In this document: positions 50,224-59,275 of the stretch, piece after piece | Numbering within the stretch: the stretch's first letter is position 1 | Layout: every line of letters starts with the position of its first letter | Source: Mycobacterium sp. IS-836 | GTDB taxonomy: Bacteria > Actinomycetota > Actinomycetes > Mycobacteriales > Mycobacteriaceae | Direction: 5' to 3' | Length of the DNA stretch: 64,000 nucleotides | Assembly (NCBI RefSeq): GCF_001954275.1 | Contig: NZ_MBEU01000062.1 | Location: forward strand, 124,001 to 188,000 | The notes under the pieces: model-generated | The model's database searches: none | Told to the model about the DNA's origin: nothing | The model's input: only the letters and a program-made list of their open reading frames with translations | Translations under genes and position numbers: made by a program

Positions 50224-50781
50224 CCTTCCGCAAGGGGCCGCTCGAAACCGCCCACCGGGCGGGAGGAGGTGGCGGCGGCGATCCTGGAAGCGGCCACCGA
50301 CCTTTTCGCCGAGCGCGGCCCCGCGGCGACCTCGATCCGCGACATCGCCGCGCGATCGAGGGTCAACCATGGGCTGGTGTTTCGTCATTTCGGCACCAAG
50401 GAGAACCTCGTCGGCGCCGTGTTGGATCAGCTGGGCGCAAATCTGAAAGAGCGACTGCAGGCCGGCTCGACCGTCGGCGTTTTGGACGATGCCCTGGACC
50501 GGCAGATGCGGGTGATGGCCCGCACACTGCTGGACGGGTATCCGGCCGCCCAGTTGCAAAAGCACTTTCCGAACATCGCGGCCCTGCTGGACTTGGTGCG
50601 TCCACTGCATGAGAAGGACACCAGTGCGCGGTTAGCCGTGGCCAATGCCCTTGCGCTGCAATTCGGTTGGCGGTTGTTCGCGCCCATTCTGCGCTCGGCG
50701 ACCGGTCTGGACGACATGCCCGAGCCCGAAATCCGCGAGGCGATCCGCACCGAGGTGGCCCGGATGGTTCAGCCGCACTGA
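50215..50781 (+). CDS. TetR-family transcriptional repressor (Rv3405c-like)
   Basis: 188-residue TetR regulator. The HTH is EEVAAAILEAATDLFAERGPAATSIRDIAARSRVNHGLVFRHFGTKENLV (residues ~17-66), followed by a helical ligand-binding domain. It is divergent from the dioxygenase gene. The M. tuberculosis homologue Rv3405c represses Rv3406, so the same logic is inferred. The start codon lies within the second operator palindrome. Confidence 0.93.
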   Translation: MTTPSARGRSKPPTGREEVAAAILEAATDLFAERGPAATSIRDIAARSRVNHGLVFRHFGTKENLVGAVLDQLGANLKERLQAGSTVGVLDDALDRQMRVMARTLLDGYPAAQLQKHFPNIAALLDLVRPLHEKDTSARLAVANALALQFGWRLFAPILRSATGLDDMPEPEIREAIRTEVARMVQPH

Positions 50782-50785
50782 CGGC

Positions 50786-53161
50786 TCAGCTATCGGTCAA
50801 CTGCTGGAGCATGCTGCGCCGGTGCACGGGCTCGCGGCCCGGGGGCTGGGGCGGCGCCGGCAGCAGCGGCTTGCGCCGGCGCACCGCGATGGTCGTCGGC
50901 TTCTCGGTGCTCAGTTCGAGGTCCTCGCCGGCATGCCGGATGGTCAGGTCGCCGCCGGGCCCGTCGCGCAGGGTATAGGTGACATCGGAGTGGTTGGCGT
51001 CGACGGTCACCCGGAAATCCCGCCACCGCAACCGGAACCGAAGTCGCGAAATGCCATCGGGCAGTTGCGGATCCAGGGCCAGGACACCCTCGTCGTCGCG
51101 CAGGCCGCCGAAACCGTTGATCAGCGCCATCCACGCGCCGGCCAAGGAAGCCATGTGCAGCCCGTCGCGGGTGTTGCTGTGCAAGTCGCGCAGGTCGATC
51201 AGCGCGGCCTCGTAGGCGTAGTCATGCGCCAGCTCCAGATGCCCGACCTCGGCGCACATCACCGCCTGGGTGCAGGCCGACAGTGACGAGTCGCGCACCA
51301 TGCGGCGCTCGTAGTAGTCGACGTTGCGGGCCTTCTGCTCGGCCGTGAACGCGTGGCTCTGCAATTGCATCGCCAGCACCAGGTCGGCCTGCTTGATCAC
51401 CTGCGCGGGATAGAGCCGCACATACGCTTCGTGCAACAGCAGCGGATAGGTCGTGTTGGCTTCAAAGTCCCACTCCGCGAAGGTGGTAAAGCCTTCGCAC
51501 TGCTGATGGACTCCCAGTTCTTCGTCGTAGGGAATGTTGACCGCGCCGGCCGCATCACGCCACGAGGCGGCCTCTTCGGTGGAGACGCCCAGTTCTGCCG
51601 CCTTCTCGGGATGGCGGTTGCACGCGTCGGCGGCGACGAGCAGGTTGTGTGCGGCCATCAGGTTGGTGAAGACGTTGTCGCGGACGATCGCCGTGTATTC
51701 GTCGGGACCGGTGACCCCGTCGAGGTGCCAGACGCCGTGGCGGTCGTGGTGCCCGAGCGACATCCACAGCCGCGAGGTCTCGACCAGAACGTTCAGACCG
51801 CACTCGGCCTCCAGCGATTGGTCGCCGGTGACGACGCGATACCGCTCGAAGGCCATCGCGATGTCGGCGTTGATATGCCAGGCCGCGGTGCCCGCCGGCC
51901 AGTACGCCGAGCACTCCTGGCCGCGAATGGTGCGCCACGGAAAGGCGACACCCTCCAGGCCGAGTTCGGCGGCCCGGTCCCGGGCCAGATCCATCGTCGA
52001 GGCCCGCCATCGCAGGGCATCGGCGACCGCGTGGGGCGCGGTATAGGTGAGCACCGGCAGCACGTATCCCTCGGTGTCCCAGAAGGCGTGGCCGTCGTAG
52101 CCGGTTCCGGTGAGCCCCTTGCTGGGAATCGCGCGGCGTTCGGCGCGCGCACTGGCCTGCAACAGGTGGAACAGTCCGAAGCGCACCGCTTGCTGCGATT
52201 CGGAATCGCCCTCGACCTCGACGTCGGCGCTCTCCCAGAAGTTGTCGAGGTAGGAGCGCTGCGCGTCCAGCAATCCCTGCCACCCGGTGTAGCGCGCGCT
52301 GTGCAGCGCCGCGGCGGCCTGGTCGCGCAGCGCCGGGCGCGAACGCAGGCTCGACCAGCCATAGGCCAGATATTTGACGATCCGCAGCTTTTGGCCCGGG
52401 CGCAGCCCGCAGATCACGGTGGTGCGCGCCAGGTCCTCGCGCGCGTCGGTGGTGACCTCGACACGTCCGGGCACGTCGATCTCGTGATCCATCGCGGCGG
52501 CCATCATCAGCGCGCTGCTTCGGGTCCGGTGCATGAGAAGCGCGCCGTACTCGGTCTTTTCGTGGTCGACGGCCTCGAGCGGATTGTCCAGGATGGCCGC
52601 CACCCGGGGGTCGGCCGACGTCGTCGGCTGATCCTCGTTGGTGACGAGCTCGGACTGCACGGTCACGCGAACGAATTCATCGACGGCCTCGACGACGTAC
52701 TCGATGGCCGCGACGCTGCGTTGCGCCAGCGACACCAGCCGGGTGGACACCACCTTGACCTGCTTGCCCGAGGGCGAGCACCAGTGCGCCCGGCGGGTCA
52801 GCGTCCCGGCGCGCAGGTCGAGGGTCCGCTCATGCGAGAGCAACTTGCCGTACCGGACATCGAAGGGCTCGTCCCCGACGAGCAGGCGAAAGATCTTGCC
52901 ATTTGTCACGTCGACGACGGTCTGCCCGGCCTCCGGATAGCCGTATCCGGCCTCGGCGTACGGCAGGGGCCGGATTTCGTAGAAGGAGTTCAGGTAGGTG
53001 CCCGGCAGGCCGTGCGGCTCGCCCTCGTCGAGGTTGCCGCGCAACCCGATGTGCCCGTTGGACAGGGCGAACAGGGATTCCGACTGGGCGATCAAGTTCA
53101 GGTCGAGCTTGGTTTCGCGGACCTGCCACGGTTCGACGGGGAACGCTTCCTGGGTGATCAT
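50786..53161 (-). CDS. Glycoside hydrolase family 65 protein (Rv3401-like)
   Basis: 791-residue GH65-type enzyme; the family contains maltose, trehalose and kojibiose phosphorylases and some hydrolases. It has an N-terminal super-sandwich domain ([25 protein letters not shown]), an (alpha/alpha)6 barrel with [18 protein letters not shown] and the general acid Glu in [12 protein letters not shown], and a C-terminal beta domain. The downstream overlap (4 bases) with the upstream HAD phosphomutase gene suggests a phosphorolytic route: the phosphorylase releases beta-glucose-1-phosphate and the mutase converts it to glucose-6-phosphate. Substrate not assignable. Confidence 0.92.
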   Translation of the reverse strand: MITQEAFPVEPWQVRETKLDLNLIAQSESLFALSNGHIGLRGNLDEGEPHGLPGTYLNSFYEIRPLPYAEAGYGYPEAGQTVVDVTNGKIFRLLVGDEPFDVRYGKLLSHERTLDLRAGTLTRRAHWCSPSGKQVKVVSTRLVSLAQRSVAAIEYVVEAVDEFVRVTVQSELVTNEDQPTTSADPRVAAILDNPLEAVDHEKTEYGALLMHRTRSSALMMAAAMDHEIDVPGRVEVTTDAREDLARTTVICGLRPGQKLRIVKYLAYGWSSLRSRPALRDQAAAALHSARYTGWQGLLDAQRSYLDNFWESADVEVEGDSESQQAVRFGLFHLLQASARAERRAIPSKGLTGTGYDGHAFWDTEGYVLPVLTYTAPHAVADALRWRASTMDLARDRAAELGLEGVAFPWRTIRGQECSAYWPAGTAAWHINADIAMAFERYRVVTGDQSLEAECGLNVLVETSRLWMSLGHHDRHGVWHLDGVTGPDEYTAIVRDNVFTNLMAAHNLLVAADACNRHPEKAAELGVSTEEAASWRDAAGAVNIPYDEELGVHQQCEGFTTFAEWDFEANTTYPLLLHEAYVRLYPAQVIKQADLVLAMQLQSHAFTAEQKARNVDYYERRMVRDSSLSACTQAVMCAEVGHLELAHDYAYEAALIDLRDLHSNTRDGLHMASLAGAWMALINGFGGLRDDEGVLALDPQLPDGISRLRFRLRWRDFRVTVDANHSDVTYTLRDGPGGDLTIRHAGEDLELSTEKPTTIAVRRRKPLLPAPPQPPGREPVHRRSMLQQLTDS

Positions 53162-53898
53162 GACTGCAGCAATTCGGCCAGATCGGTCACCACGACGTCG
53201 GCGCCGTTGCGCCGCAAGTCCTCGGCCTGGCCCACTCGGTCGACGCCCACCACGAAGCCGAAGTTACCGGCGCGACCGGCCTGCACGCCGGATAACGCGT
53301 CTTCGAACACGGCCGCCGCGTCGGCCGGGACGTCAAGCAGCTGTGCTGCCCGCAGGAAGGAGTCGGGGGCGGGCTTGCCGGCGATGTGCTCGTCGCGCAG
53401 CGTGATCCCGTCCACCCGCTGCTGGACGAACCGGTCGAGCCCGGTGATCTCGAGCACGTCACGGGTGTTGGCGCTCGAGGACACCACCGCAATGCCGAGG
53501 CTCGCCGCCGAGGCCGCTTCCAGATAGCGCCGCGACCCTTCGAACACCTTGACCCCGTCGTCGTGCAAAACCTTCTGGAACATCTCGTTCTTGCGGTTGC
53601 CCAGGCCGTAGACGGTGTCGGCGCCGTCGGGATCGTCGGGACTCCCTTCGGGCAGCTGGATACCGCGGCTGCTCAGAAACGACCGGACGCCGTCCTCACG
53701 CTTCTTGCCGTCGACGTACTTCCGGTAGTCCGCCGCCTCGTCGAACGGGACGAACTTTTCGCCAGTGTCCTTGGCCCGTTGGGAAAGGTAGGCGTCGAAC
53801 ATGGCCTTCCAGGCCTTGGTGTGCACGCTCGCGGTGTCGGTGAGCACACCGTCGAGGTCGAACAGGCAGGCACGCACCTTTTCGGGCAGACCCAGCAC
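53158..53898 (-). CDS. HAD-superfamily beta-phosphoglucomutase-like enzyme (Rv3400-like)
   Basis: 246-residue HAD phosphatase/phosphomutase. The catalytic Asp14-x-Asp16 lies in [12 protein letters not shown], with motif 2 Ser in [16 protein letters not shown], motif 3 Lys in [12 protein letters not shown] and motif 4 in [16 protein letters not shown]. The cap domain (about 30-100) is of the beta-phosphoglucomutase type. It is the first gene of an operon with the GH65 gene (4-base overlap), which supports a mutase role in disaccharide phosphorolysis. Confidence 0.93.
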   Translation of the reverse strand: MLGLPEKVRACLFDLDGVLTDTASVHTKAWKAMFDAYLSQRAKDTGEKFVPFDEAADYRKYVDGKKREDGVRSFLSSRGIQLPEGSPDDPDGADTVYGLGNRKNEMFQKVLHDDGVKVFEGSRRYLEAASAASLGIAVVSSSANTRDVLEITGLDRFVQQRVDGITLRDEHIAGKPAPDSFLRAAQLLDVPADAAAVFEDALSGVQAGRAGNFGFVVGVDRVGQAEDLRRNGADVVVTDLAELLQS

Positions 53899-54019
53899 GG
53901 CGGATCCTTACTCTTGGGCTTGTCGGGCGATACCACTTCACCATGTCGACATGTTCGTCGCCACCGATCGGCGGGTATTGGGGTGGGGGACCGGACGCCG
54001 GTGTGCGCTGGCGGCGAGG

Positions 54020-54099
54020 ATGCCGGAGTCGGCGACGAAGGCTTGCAGGCCCAGCGGCTCGGCGGCCGGGCCAGCATGACCGCCGCCGGATTGGTGACC
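54020..54099 (-). pseudogene. Decayed fragment of a SAM methyltransferase C-terminus
   Basis: On the minus strand the segment reads VTNPAAVMLA in one frame and then EPLGLQAFVADSG in another. This matches the LTDQAAALM and NPLGLHAFVTDFG parts of the intact methyltransferase at 58472-59275. At DNA level, most of gacgaaggc-tgcaggcccagcgg is shared. A short deletion and a frameshift separate the two halves, and nothing further upstream survives because the PPE gene ends exactly there (stop at 54100-54102). Confidence 0.6.
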
Positions 54100-55692
54100 T
54101 CAGCCCGCGCTGTCGTGCGCCCCGTTGCCGTCCTCCGGAGCCCAGGTGCGTGGGATCATCGGCATGCTGGGTCCGTCGCCGAATTCATCACCGGCCAGGG
54201 TGGTCAGGCCCGCCGGGGCGGCGGCTTTCTTGCGTGCCGTGCCGGCGAAGCCCTGGTTCCCGGCGCCGCGTTCCGACGCCGTCGTCGCCGGCTCATCCCA
54301 TTCGGGATCGACGTCGACATTCATGTCCATGAACTCGGCTCCATAACCACGCTGTCGCGCCCGCTGGCGCCGCCTGGTGCGCGCCGCTTCACCGACCGCC
54401 GCCGCGGAGAAGGCCGCAGCCGAATCAGGCTCCGGCGCCTTCTTTTTCGCACTGGCAGCAGCGGACGCACTCATGCCCGAACCAAACCCGACACCGGGAG
54501 GCGCAACGGCATACGGAGGCACGGATGGGGCCGCAGCCGAGGCCGCCGGCGCGGGCGGTGCCGGGCTGGCCGCCGTGGTCGCTGCGGGAGCAGGCGCAGG
54601 GGCGGGTGCCGACGCGGTGGCCGCGGCAGGCGCGGCGGCCGGGGTCGTGCCGAGCGCCGCCGGCAGGCTGGGCGCTGCAGCAGCGGGTGGGGCTGCCGGC
54701 GCCGGCACGGGCGCAGGCGGCGCCGACAGCGGGGCCAGCCCCGCAAAACCGCCCAGCGCTCCGAAGGGGGCCACCGCGAGGAGCGCGGGAACCAAAAACA
54801 ACTGCGGCTGCGTCGGAAGCCAACTACCGAGCTGGGCCAAGTGAGTCGGCCAGTCGAGCAGCACGAGGTTGGTGATGAACTCGAAAGCCGCCGCCGGGTT
54901 TTCCTGCAGCAACGCCCCAAACTGTTGAAAATCCGAAAAAAGTTCGAGGGCTCGAGCCACCCACCAGAGCAAGTCTCCTGGATTGGTATAGGCCTCGAAA
55001 GGCAGTCCGTTGAGCGTGCCCTCGACGGGATCCCAGTCGATTCCAAACAGCCGCAGGATCTGGGCGACGAACTGATTGAGGGGGCTGTCGAACCCGTGGT
55101 CGTGGTCATGGTGGTCATCGTCTTGCTCGTGGTCGTCTTCTACGGCGGTATCGGATTTCAGGATCTGCGGCGGAGGGGCTGTCGGCGGTGTGGCCGCCAC
55201 CGCGGCCGTGGAGACGGCCTGGTAAGTCGCCATCGTGGCGGCGGCCTGAACCCACATCCGCGCATAGTCGGCCTCGTTGACCGCGATCGGAATCGTATTG
55301 ATACCAAAGAAATTCGTCGCCACCAGCGCGCCGTGGACTGCGTGGTTGGTGGCTAGCTCCGGCAGCGTCGGCATCGCCGCCAACGCGGCGGTGTAGGCCG
55401 TGCCCGCCGTCTCATGTTGTGCGGCCGCCGCGTCGCTGTGCGCGCTGGCCTGCGCCAACCACGCCAGATACGGGGCATGCGCGGCCACGTAGGACTCCGC
55501 GCTCGGACCCTGCCACGCCCCGGCCTGCGTCGAGGCCAACACCGCGCTGAGTTCTTCTGCCGCGGAAGCGTATTCGGCGCTCATCGAGCTCCACGCGGCG
55601 GCCGCTGCGAACAGAGACGCCGGCCCCGGGCCGCTGCTCAGCAACCCCGAGTGCACCTCGGGCGGAAAGGCCATCCAAATCGGTGCGGTCAT
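54100..55692 (-). CDS. PPE-PPW family protein with a His/Asp-rich segment
   Basis: 530-residue PPE protein. The N-terminal PPE domain starts [16 protein letters not shown] (PPE at 10-12), has the WxG-type WQG at 60-62 and spans about 180 residues. It is followed by a striking acidic/His cluster at 185-199 ([15 protein letters not shown]), then a hydrophobic middle region, a long Ala/Pro-rich stretch (about 320-430), and the PPE-PPW signatures GFAGT and [10 protein letters not shown] near the end. No PE gene is adjacent, although PE-PPE pairing is usual. A Zur-like box and a short coupled upstream reading frame precede it, so zinc-dependent expression is likely. Expected location is the cell surface, via a type VII system. 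Confidence 0.92.
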   Translation of the reverse strand: MTAPIWMAFPPEVHSGLLSSGPGPASLFAAAAAWSSMSAEYASAAEELSAVLASTQAGAWQGPSAESYVAAHAPYLAWLAQASAHSDAAAAQHETAGTAYTAALAAMPTLPELATNHAVHGALVATNFFGINTIPIAVNEADYARMWVQAAATMATYQAVSTAAVAATPPTAPPPQILKSDTAVEDDHEQDDDHHDHDHGFDSPLNQFVAQILRLFGIDWDPVEGTLNGLPFEAYTNPGDLLWWVARALELFSDFQQFGALLQENPAAAFEFITNLVLLDWPTHLAQLGSWLPTQPQLFLVPALLAVAPFGALGGFAGLAPLSAPPAPVPAPAAPPAAAAPSLPAALGTTPAAAPAAATASAPAPAPAPAATTAASPAPPAPAASAAAPSVPPYAVAPPGVGFGSGMSASAAASAKKKAPEPDSAAAFSAAAVGEAARTRRRQRARQRGYGAEFMDMNVDVDPEWDEPATTASERGAGNQGFAGTARKKAAAPAGLTTLAGDEFGDGPSMPMIPRTWAPEDGNGAHDSAG

Positions 55693-55751
55693 CGATGGAC
55701 GCCCCCGCTGCGGGCGGCGATCAGCGGGGTGGTTGCGGCAGGCAACGTCAT
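55689..55751 (-). CDS. Short upstream reading frame coupled to the PPE gene
   Basis: A 20-codon frame ([20 protein letters not shown]) with an aggag site 8 bases before its ATG; a GTG one codon earlier is 5 bases from it. Its stop tga overlaps the PPE start as atga, so ribosomes ending here could restart on the PPE gene. It lies between the Zur-like box and the PPE gene. It may be a leader peptide. No homologue is known to me. Confidence 0.4.
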   Translation of the reverse strand: MTLPAATTPLIAARSGGVHR

Positions 55752-55798
55752 CACGGCAACTCCTGGGCTGGGCGCTTGCAGAACCATCGCGACGGTAT

Positions 55799-55821
55799 TT
55801 GAAAATGATTGTCGTTATCAA
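55799..55821. promoter_or_regulatory. Zur (zinc uptake regulator)-like box upstream of the PPE gene
   Basis: ttgaaaatgatt followed by gtcgttatcaa closely matches the mycobacterial Zur/FurB box, an imperfect palindrome around TGAAAATGATT-x-TCATTTTCA (consensus from memory). It lies 48 bases upstream of the coupled leader frame and 107 bases upstream of the PPE ATG on the minus strand. Zinc sufficiency would be expected to repress the PPE gene. Confidence 0.7.
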
Positions 55822-55936
55822 TGCCAGCCGCAAACCTCATACCAAAGGCATAAGCTCACCTCGGCCCGACAATCCGCAAGCCGCTTCGGCGGCGGAAGCG
55901 CACCATCTCCGCCGGGCGCTCGAGAGCCGCCACAGA

Positions 55937-56449
55937 TCACCTGTCGTTGCTCGGCTCATCCGTACCGAACGAGGGGCGGACATCCCGGCCTGGCCGCTGG
56001 AGTTTCGCGCCGCGCGCCCACAGAAAAATACCCACAGCAAGAATCAGCACGAACGGTATGTCGGTGAGGAACTTGCTCCAGTAGTGGTCGAATTCAGAGG
56101 CCGCCTGCACGATCATCAGGCCACCGTGTGCCAGGTTGGCCCACGCTGTGAAGCGCAGGAACGACGCATAGCTGTATGGGTGTGCGGCGGCGATCAGGAG
56201 GAACACACCCCAGACGATGTAGATCACCATCAGCATCGGCGGAACGTGCATATGCTCGCTGCCGCAACGAACATCGTTCCAGATCGTCCAGTTCAAAGCC
56301 CCGCCGTGTTCGGCCAGTAGCGGGGATTGCGCGAGGAATCCCACGATGAGCAGACCGAAGATCGTGAGCGTCAAGACACCGTAGATGCGCAGAAACACTT
56401 TGAATGCCAAGCCCTTTCCTGGCACGCGTTCGCTGTTGATTGCACTCAT
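55937..56449 (-). CDS. Four-helix membrane protein, paralogue of the 57170-57589 product
   Basis: 170-residue membrane protein with four hydrophobic helices: FLRIYGVLTLTIFGLLIVGFL, MLMVIYIVWGVFLLIAAAH, TAWANLAHGGLMIVQAA and PFVLILAVGIFLWA. It shares the pattern YIVWxxFLxxAxAxP...FLxFxxxANxAHxxxMxV with the smaller protein two genes upstream, so the two are paralogues. The His in HMHVPPM and AHGG could bind a ligand. The ATG at 56449 follows gaagggaag; an ATG seven codons earlier is possible. It is last in the accessory operon. Function unknown. Confidence 0.8.
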   Translation of the reverse strand: MSAINSERVPGKGLAFKVFLRIYGVLTLTIFGLLIVGFLAQSPLLAEHGGALNWTIWNDVRCGSEHMHVPPMLMVIYIVWGVFLLIAAAHPYSYASFLRFTAWANLAHGGLMIVQAASEFDHYWSKFLTDIPFVLILAVGIFLWARGAKLQRPGRDVRPSFGTDEPSNDR

Positions 56450-56500
56450 CGAACTTCCCTTCATTTTCAATTTGTGGTGGGTTGGCAGATCAAGGCGCGA

Positions 56501-57139
56501 TCAGTAGGCGACGGTGAAGAGCGCTCGGTGATGCCTCGGGTTGTCGATCTCGTCGACAAAGGCGATGGCATAGTCGGCGCCGCCGATGTGGGAGTTGCCC
56601 TCGGCGTCGACGAGCAGCACGTCTTCCCCGACGCGGAAGGTCCCCGTGCGCTCGCCGCGGTTTTCGGAGTTGTACGCCGCCGGCGGGGAAAGGCTGAACC
56701 AATCCACGCCTTCGGGCAATTCGCGCAGTCGCGCCAGCACCTCGGCATGCGCGATGCCATCCTCCCTGTACTCCTCGGGGAAGAGCGGCGTGTCCAGCGC
56801 GGGTGGCCCACTGGGTGAAACCCGCAGGTTGCCCGCACCGCCCACCACGGCAATGCGCGCCGCGTTGTCAGCGGCAATTCGCCCCAGTTCCGGTATGTGG
56901 TCGGCCAGGCCGGTGCGATGCGCCGGCACGGCAACTACGACTACGTCCGCGTCGGCCGCGATATCGCGGACGAACTGCTCATCGAACAGTGAACCCCGCC
57001 GGACGTCCATGTCGGTGCGGCCGGCCAACGGGCCGGTGTCGCGGGCCACCGCGATCACCCGGTGCCCGCGGGAGAGCGCCTCGTTGGCGATGTTCCCGCC
57101 GGAGTAGCCGGTCGCCCCGAAAATCGCAATTGTTGTCAT
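56501..57139 (-). CDS. NAD(P)-binding oxidoreductase, NmrA/atypical SDR type
   Basis: 212-residue Rossmann-fold protein beginning MTTIAIFGATGYSGGNIANEAL, with the dinucleotide motif GATGYSGG at 8-15. Other features are VIAVARDTG, GSLFDEQFVRDIAADADVVVVAVP, AVVGGAGNLRV and WFSLSPPAAYN. No Tyr-x3-Lys catalytic pair is evident, as in NmrA/YwnB-like atypical members. It may be a small-molecule reductase or a redox sensor. It lies between the two paralogous membrane-protein genes. Confidence 0.87.
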   Translation of the reverse strand: MTTIAIFGATGYSGGNIANEALSRGHRVIAVARDTGPLAGRTDMDVRRGSLFDEQFVRDIAADADVVVVAVPAHRTGLADHIPELGRIAADNAARIAVVGGAGNLRVSPSGPPALDTPLFPEEYREDGIAHAEVLARLRELPEGVDWFSLSPPAAYNSENRGERTGTFRVGEDVLLVDAEGNSHIGGADYAIAFVDEIDNPRHHRALFTVAY

Positions 57140-57169
57140 GTCGGTATGGAGGCGACGAGGAGCGGAAAC

Positions 57170-57589
57170 TCATCGGCGGCGCCGGACCGGAAGCCAGCAC
57201 GCCGCGAGCGGGACGGTGGTGAGCACTCCGAGCGCGAGGACTCCGGCGATGTGCTGGTGTTCGTCGTGCATGGCGACGGCCATGACGAGCATGGCGGCGA
57301 AGTGGGCGGCGTTCGCGGTGAGATTGAAATCAAGGAACAGCCGGTTGGCGAGTGGGTCGCGCGCCGACGCGAACAGAAAGAGCGCCCAGACGATGTAGAC
57401 GGTGGCGAACATGACCGCGACCGAGTCGCCGCCCGCGCCCCAGTCGAAAAGCCGGGCGAAAAACGGCGGCAAGGTGCCGATGTGATGCGTGCTCGCCAGG
57501 ACGAGGTCGGGCACGAAGAAGAGCAGATACCCGATCGCGGTCAGCCGGATCATCAGCGGAAGCCAAGCCGAGGCGCGGGTTTGGTTCAT
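57170..57589 (-). CDS. Four-helix membrane protein, paralogue of the 55937-56449 product
   Basis: 139-residue membrane protein with four hydrophobic helices (MIRLTAIGYLLFFVPDLVLA; VMFATVYIVWALFLFASA; FNLTANAAHFAAMLVMAVAMH; IAGVLALGVLTTVPLAACWL). The second and third helices match the paralogue (YIVWxxFL, ANxAHxxxM). A His pair in MHDEHQH lies at a membrane edge. It resembles small DUF-type four-helix families such as DUF6632 from memory, unverified. It overlaps the hydrolase gene upstream by 4 bases. Confidence 0.8.
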   Translation of the reverse strand: MNQTRASAWLPLMIRLTAIGYLLFFVPDLVLASTHHIGTLPPFFARLFDWGAGGDSVAVMFATVYIVWALFLFASARDPLANRLFLDFNLTANAAHFAAMLVMAVAMHDEHQHIAGVLALGVLTTVPLAACWLPVRRRR

Positions 57590-58467
57590 GCGCGGGCGGT
57601 TTCCCGGATGACGCGGACCATGTCGGCCGGACGCTCCAGCGCGGAGAAGTGACCCGCGCCGGGCACCGTGACTGGGTCGACGTTCAGCAGGCGAGCGACC
57701 CGTTCGCGTTCGGCGGGGCGCGACCAGTCGCGTTCGCTGTAGACCAGTCTCACCGGCACGCTCACCTCCGGGTAGCGCACCCGTGCGGCGATGAACCCCT
57801 TGAGGCTGCGCATGATTGCGCGGGCCACCCTCGGGTAGCCGCGTCTGCGGCCGCTGCGGCGCAGCTCGACGAGGAAGTCCTTCGGCAGCGCGCCGCGATC
57901 GGCGAAGCCGCCGGCCAGCACTCCTTTGAGGATGAGGCGGTTTTCCAGTGCGGCGAAGATCGGTCCGGAGCCGGGAAGGCGGACGGCCGTCCCGATCACG
58001 CTTGCGAACCAGTTGCCCCGTTCCAGTCCGCTCGGGTAGTCGTACGGGTTGAACGCGATCACGTTGCGCACGTTGTCCGGCAGCTCGATCGACGCCGACA
58101 GCGCGACCGCGGCACCCATCGATTCGCCGGCCAGCGTGACGTCACGCAGGTCGAGCGCCCTCACGAATTCCACTACGGCGCTTCGCAGTTCCGGCTCGCT
58201 GTAGCGGGCGTCGGCTGGGATGTCGGACCAGCCCATGCCTGGGAAGTCCAGGGCATAAACCGTGAATTCGTCCCAGAGCGCGGGGATGACTCGCTGGAAG
58301 TAGTCCAGCTGCGTGCGGACCGTGTGCAGCAGGACCAGCGGCGGGCCGGTTCCCGCGGTGAAGTAGCGCAGCCGCGAGCCGTCGGAGCGGCGGAGAAACT
58401 TGACCTCGCCGCGGCCACCGGCCCATGCGGTCGTGTACTTATGGTCCGCAATGTCGTTGCGTTGCAT
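57586..58467 (-). CDS. Alpha/beta hydrolase
   Basis: 293-residue hydrolase. The ATG at 58467 gives MQRNDIADHKYTTAWAGG. The fold shows LVLLHTVRTQLDYFQRV (oxyanion region), YALDFPGMGWSD, the nucleophile elbow LAGESMGAAVALS, an acid region VRLVYSERDWS and the His in VPGAGHFSALERP. It could be an esterase, epoxide hydrolase or C-C hydrolase. It is embedded in the operon between methyltransferase and membrane-protein genes; 4 bases separate it from the methyltransferase stop. Confidence 0.88.
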   Translation of the reverse strand: MQRNDIADHKYTTAWAGGRGEVKFLRRSDGSRLRYFTAGTGPPLVLLHTVRTQLDYFQRVIPALWDEFTVYALDFPGMGWSDIPADARYSEPELRSAVVEFVRALDLRDVTLAGESMGAAVALSASIELPDNVRNVIAFNPYDYPSGLERGNWFASVIGTAVRLPGSGPIFAALENRLILKGVLAGGFADRGALPKDFLVELRRSGRRRGYPRVARAIMRSLKGFIAARVRYPEVSVPVRLVYSERDWSRPAERERVARLLNVDPVTVPGAGHFSALERPADMVRVIRETARA

Positions 58468-58471
58468 GACC

Positions 58472-59275
58472 TTAACCTCCGCCGACTGCCTGGATGACAC
58501 GAAGCCGTCCGTCGGCCAGGGCTTGGGTGAGGTTCTCGGCCTTGCGCCCGAAGTCGGTGACGAAGGCGTGCAGGCCCAGCGGATTGGCGGGCTGCGCCAG
58601 CAGGGCTTGCATGAGCGCGGCCGCCTGGTCGGTGAGATCGTTCCAGTGCTCGACCGAGAATCCGGCCGACTCGACGGCGGACCGCAATGCTTCGGCGGTG
58701 ACCAGCTGGCTGTGGCCGGGATGGTCGGCCCACGGCAGCGGATAGTCGAGGTCGCCATGGTCGCCAATGGTGATGTCCCACATGGCCAGCCGGCCGCCGT
58801 CCGTCAGCACTCGCCGCGCCTCGGAGTACAAGCGAGCTTTGTCGGCGACGTTCATCTGGACGTGCTGGCTGATGGCGACGTCGAAGGTGCCGTCGGCAAA
58901 CGGGAGGTCGGTGACGTCGGCCTGGCGGACGCTGATCAGGTCGTCGAGTCCGACCAGGCGATTGAGCCAACGACTGGTGTCGCAGTATTCGTCGGTGAGA
59001 TCGACGGCATCGACGGTGCACCCGTAACGGTCGGCGACGTAGCGGGCGGTGCCGCCGACCCCGCTGCCGGCGTCGAGCACCCTACTGGCGTTGGTGATCC
59101 GCGCCAGGTCCACCAGCTGGCCGGTGGCGATGCGACCCATCGTGTGGAAGTCCTCCAGCAGGGCCAGGTCGGCGGGCGCGAGGTGGTTGAGGTCCTTGCC
59201 CGCGGCGCGCAGGGCCCGCTCGATGTTGTTGCGCGACAGGCCGGTCGAGTACTGCTCGATGATCGTGTCGTTCAT
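58472..59275 (-). CDS. SAM-dependent class I methyltransferase
   Basis: 267-residue methyltransferase with motif I VLDAGSGVGGTARYVADRYG at about 66-85, motif post-I VDAVDLTDEY, and IRQADVTDLPFADGTFDVAISQHVQMN as motif II. The build resembles sarcosine/dimethylglycine or small-molecule O/N-methyltransferases. A decayed partial copy of its C-terminus lies at 54020-54099. It overlaps the other methyltransferase gene by 4 bases. Confidence 0.9.
   Translation of the reverse strand: MNDTIIEQYSTGLSRNNIERALRAAGKDLNHLAPADLALLEDFHTMGRIATGQLVDLARITNASRVLDAGSGVGGTARYVADRYGCTVDAVDLTDEYCDTSRWLNRLVGLDDLISVRQADVTDLPFADGTFDVAISQHVQMNVADKARLYSEARRVLTDGGRLAMWDITIGDHGDLDYPLPWADHPGHSQLVTAEALRSAVESAGFSVEHWNDLTDQAAALMQALLAQPANPLGLHAFVTDFGRKAENLTQALADGRLRVIQAVGGG

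Noticed and set aside
51353..53527. 724-codon plus-strand frame across the GH65 gene
   Set aside because: Antisense shadow of the GH65 and HAD genes; no motif or start signal.
53386..55356. 656-codon plus-strand frame across the HAD and PPE genes
   Set aside because: Antisense shadow with low-complexity Arg/Gly content; it spans two unrelated real genes.
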